In this document: in pieces, positions 12,281-15,092 of the stretch | Numbering within the stretch: position 1 is the stretch's first letter | How the letters are laid out: each line of letters starts with the position of its first letter | Made by a program: the position numbers and the translations under genes | The notes under the pieces: generated by a model | The model's database searches: none | Told to the model about the DNA's origin: nothing | What the model saw: the letters and a program-made list of their open reading frames with translations, nothing else | Assembly (NCBI GenBank): GCA_905214735.1 | Contig: CAJMNI010000052.1 | Span: forward strand, 1 to 15,092 | Length of the DNA: 15,092 nt | Source: an uncultured bacterium | GTDB lineage: Bacteria > Bacteroidota > Bacteroidia > Bacteroidales > Muribaculaceae | Direction: 5' to 3'

Positions 12281-15067
12281 TTAGAGTCTATATGTTATCG
12301 ACAGATTGAAATTCCGCCCCGGTTTATAACTCCGGGTAATTTCTTCTATATGTTTTTTCTCGCCGCCGACCACCACATCTTCAATCTGTTTGAAGAGATA
12401 TCGCTCGGCAAGGACATCCCGCACTGAGGCTTTCACCTCCCAGTGGCCGAACTTCTTGCCGAGCGACAGATCGAGTGAATTTCGCGGCATTTCGTAGGAA
12501 TTGGGAATGTTGCGGGCGTTGCCGTCGGCTCCTGTGCCATATTTGTTGCCGACGCCGACAATACGTTTGCCGATACGGTTATACAGCACGGCCGCCGACC
12601 ATCCTTCACGGTTGTAAAACAGCCCCGTATTTATCAGATAGGGAGATTGCCCTTGCATGGGGCGGTCGATGTTATTTCCTTTGTCGAAGGAGACTTTGCT
12701 CTTGATAAGCGCACCGTTGAAAGATAAGCTGAAATCTTTCAGTCCGATAAAGCCAAGGTTTTTGCGAATGTCGAGCTCTATGCCATAGTTGTCGGCTCCT
12801 TTGGCGTTGATATATGAGTAAATAAGATCAGTGCCTCCGGCTACTGTGTATGTCCATTCGATAGGATGGGAGAATTTCTTATAGAAGAGGGCAACCGACA
12901 CACTCTCGTTTTTGGAGGGATACCATTCATATCGGAGATCGACATTCTGGATATAGGCTGCTTTCAGGTCGTAATTTCCCATAACGCTGCTGCCAAGGTC
13001 GAAGTCATAATAAACGGTTGGCGCAAGTTCGCGAAACTCAGGCCTGTTGGTCGTCATCCCGTAAGCAAACCGCAGCTGGTGGCGGTCGTTGAACCTATAG
13101 CTCAAATTGGCCGAAGGAAAGAAATCCTTGTAATAATAATGCGTGTTCTGAAGACTTTCTTCTGTCTGACGGGTGTTCATCATCAGGAGCTGGTCGACAT
13201 ATTCATATCTGACGCCTCCGTAGAACGTCAGTGATTGCCATGGAATATTGATGCCTAAATATCCGGAAATCTGCTTGCTGCTTGCTTTGTAGCTATTCAG
13301 GAAATTTACGTTTTCATAAAGATAGAGCCTGTCGGGCCCATAATTTTCGGGTATCAGCACGCTGCCGGTTATGTCGGGATTGAACATGAATCCCGCAGGG
13401 AGAGTGTTGTCGGGTTGCCAGCCGTATTGAAACTCCTGCACGTCGTAATCACGGTGACGATATTCGCCATACAGGCCTATTTTCAGCACAGGGTTGAATT
13501 CTCCAAACCGGAATTCCTGTCTGAAGTTGGTGTTGATCGATGCGGTGTGTTCCATGAGCCGGGTAAATTCACGGCTTATACGGTAAATGCCCATGCGGCT
13601 GTCGGTGCGGTCGGTAAGCTGGATAAGCCTGCGGTCGGGCATGTCGCGGTCGGAATATGCATAGCCGGCGCTCCAGTCCCAATGAGATGTCTGACTGAAG
13701 TCGTGGCGTCCGGTGAATTGGCTGTTGAAGGTGTTGCGGGTAGAATAGTAATATTCAGCATCTGAAAAGTTGTCGGGTTGGGAATTGAACCCGATGCGGT
13801 CGGAATAGCGGTCCTTGACAATTCGATTATAGAGATTCTTCCATTCAAAGCGATGTTTGTCAGTCGCCGGCTGGAATGAAATATTCAGCAATGCCCCTAA
13901 CTTGGTGTCGCGTGTATATTGATTGTCGGTAGCCTTTCGGAGATATACGGGCATATCGGCGGTCACGTCATAAGGACCGTAGAGGGAATTCTCCATGTTC
14001 AATAGCGTGCGGTAAGAGTTGGAGAAGTTCACGCATCCAAGCAATCCAAGCGACGAACCCGATGCAAATCTCCATTTATTATGGTATGAGGCGTTCAATT
14101 TCAGGTCTCCGACAGGAGTCATGTCATAGACTTTCCAGTTGTTGCTGAATCCGTTGCAGAGAGGATCGATGCGATTAGGATAGCCTGGATAGGTGGAGAG
14201 GGGAGAATCAAATTTGCCGGAGTAATATTTGCCGCCACCCTTGTAATATTTGAAATTCCGGAAATGGGTCATGTCGTTGACAGAGGTCCCGATGGAGAGG
14301 TCGAAGCCATTTCCGACAGGTTGATATTTCGTGCGCAGCAAGACGAAACCACCTGTAAAATCGGAGGGATATTCCGGTGCTGGACTTTTGACGATCATGA
14401 TGTTGTCGAGTTGAGAACTCGGAATGATGTCAAAAGAGAAGGCTCTTGAATCAGCCTCCGAGCTCGGGACAGCGCTCCCGTTAAGCCACACGTTGTTGTA
14501 ACGCTGCGAGAGTCCGCGAACCATAACAAACTTGTCGTCGATGATGGATATCCCCGGGATTCGGCGAATCACTTCCGATGCATCCTTGTCTTGTGTTTTG
14601 GAGATCTGCTGCGATGAGACGCCCGATTGGACCACTTCGCTCTGTTTCTCCTCTTCTACGATTGCCGATTCCGTATCCTTCCTGGCAATCGCGGTCACGG
14701 TCAGTTCTGAAAGTGAAGTCTCTTCGGGAATCATCTGAATGTCCATGATGACAACTTCTTCGCCTTCCGGAATATCCTTGGTTAGCGTGGCCTCTTTATA
14801 GCCAATGTATCGGATGATTAGCTCACATCTTCCTTCCGGAAGAAGAATTGAGTAATTGCCGTCGGCATCTGTCGCCGTTCCCTTGTCGGCGGTCGAGGCC
14901 ATGACTGAGGCTCCTATAAGCGGTTCGCCGATGCCCGCGTCGACAACCGAGCCTTTCAAAAAGGCGGCCTCTGTGTCAGTAAAAGTGGCGGAGAGAAGAA
15001 TCAATGTTAAGCTGTAAGATAATTCGGTTAAGTTCATATAACAATACTTCGTTAAAAAATTATTCAT
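12281..15067 (-). CDS. TonB-dependent outer-membrane receptor with CarboxypepD_reg-like N-terminal domain
   Basis: This 928-residue outer-membrane receptor imports an unknown ligand using TonB energy. Residues 1-35 are a signal peptide. A carboxypeptidase-regulatory-like domain follows (about 36-115: LKGSVVDAGIGEPLIGASV, then TDADGNYSI and YIGYKEA). The plug domain (about 145-248) contains SEVIRRIPGISI, VRGLSQRYNNVWLNG (183-197), SSEADSRAFSFDIIPSSQLD (202-221) and SPAPEYPSDFTGGFV (228-242). The rest is a beta barrel ending NLSITYRL. There is no SusD-like gene beside it; its partner is the GDWGGL lipoprotein downstream, so this is not a classical SusCD pair. Two starts are possible: ATG at 15067, or ATG at 15037 (MNLTELSYSL), which gives a compact signal peptide without the MNNFLTKYCY lead. 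Only 25 bases lie upstream in the window, so the promoter is not seen. The first gene of its operon may or may not be this one. Confidence 0.93.
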   Translation of the reverse strand: MNNFLTKYCYMNLTELSYSLTLILLSATFTDTEAAFLKGSVVDAGIGEPLIGASVMASTADKGTATDADGNYSILLPEGRCELIIRYIGYKEATLTKDIPEGEEVVIMDIQMIPEETSLSELTVTAIARKDTESAIVEEEKQSEVVQSGVSSQQISKTQDKDASEVIRRIPGISIIDDKFVMVRGLSQRYNNVWLNGSAVPSSEADSRAFSFDIIPSSQLDNIMIVKSPAPEYPSDFTGGFVLLRTKYQPVGNGFDLSIGTSVNDMTHFRNFKYYKGGGKYYSGKFDSPLSTYPGYPNRIDPLCNGFSNNWKVYDMTPVGDLKLNASYHNKWRFASGSSLGLLGCVNFSNSYRTLLNMENSLYGPYDVTADMPVYLRKATDNQYTRDTKLGALLNISFQPATDKHRFEWKNLYNRIVKDRYSDRIGFNSQPDNFSDAEYYYSTRNTFNSQFTGRHDFSQTSHWDWSAGYAYSDRDMPDRRLIQLTDRTDSRMGIYRISREFTRLMEHTASINTNFRQEFRFGEFNPVLKIGLYGEYRHRDYDVQEFQYGWQPDNTLPAGFMFNPDITGSVLIPENYGPDRLYLYENVNFLNSYKASSKQISGYLGINIPWQSLTFYGGVRYEYVDQLLMMNTRQTEESLQNTHYYYKDFFPSANLSYRFNDRHQLRFAYGMTTNRPEFRELAPTVYYDFDLGSSVMGNYDLKAAYIQNVDLRYEWYPSKNESVSVALFYKKFSHPIEWTYTVAGGTDLIYSYINAKGADNYGIELDIRKNLGFIGLKDFSLSFNGALIKSKVSFDKGNNIDRPMQGQSPYLINTGLFYNREGWSAAVLYNRIGKRIVGVGNKYGTGADGNARNIPNSYEMPRNSLDLSLGKKFGHWEVKASVRDVLAERYLFKQIEDVVVGGEKKHIEEITRSYKPGRNFNLSITYRL

Positions 15068-15092
15068 AGGCTAAGCGGCATCTACCGCTAAG

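Noticed and set aside
15068..15092. AGCGG/CCGCT pairing and CTAAG direct repeat at the window edge.
   Set aside because: Only 5 bp, and the upstream context is cut off, so no regulatory claim can be supported.

Overview
The window looks like chromosomal DNA of a Bacteroidales bacterium, perhaps a Muribaculaceae-like gut member. That is inferred from a fused FeoAB protein, Bacteroidetes-type MCE and amidase proteins, a TonB-dependent receptor with a carboxypeptidase-like N-terminal domain, lipoproteins with an acidic stretch after the lipid-bearing cysteine, and promoter-like TAnnTTTG boxes. Genus and species cannot be fixed by eye.

Layout. (1) 65-4125, minus strand: mlaE-mlaF-feoAB, read leftwards, ending in a strong hairpin at 65-110. 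The permease and ATPase genes overlap by 4 bases, and feoAB follows after 33 bases, so one transcript is likely. (2) 4126-4362: a compact divergent control region with two back-to-back Bacteroidetes-type promoter candidates. (3) 4363-8637, plus strand: udk (uridine kinase), lptB (LPS-export ATPase), a periplasmic N-acetylmuramoyl-L-alanine amidase and mlaD (MCE substrate-binding protein). Spacing is tight and lptB touches the amidase gene. (4) 8684-9514, minus strand: a PAP2 phosphatase. (5) 9515-9813: a gene-free stretch with three inverted repeats, the best being an 18-bp perfect one at 9738-9801. (6) 9814-10224, minus strand: a small surface-type lipoprotein. (7) 10225-10754: a gene-free stretch that, read on the minus strand, can form a folded RNA with competing stems and a U7 tract just upstream of the lipoprotein gene. 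It is followed by an AT-rich palindrome, a terminator and a short tandem repeat. (8) 10755-15067, minus strand: a TonB-dependent receptor and a partner lipoprotein.

How the genes fit together. Regions 1-4 are mainly envelope maintenance: MlaD, MlaE and MlaF are the inner-membrane core of a phospholipid transporter, here split between two divergent transcription units. LptB powers LPS export, the amidase cuts peptidoglycan, and PAP2 handles lipid phosphates. Iron uptake (FeoAB) appears to ride on the mlaEF transcript. Regions 6-8 are accessory outer-membrane functions. The best candidate for something undescribed is the folded leader or small RNA at about 10276-10399.
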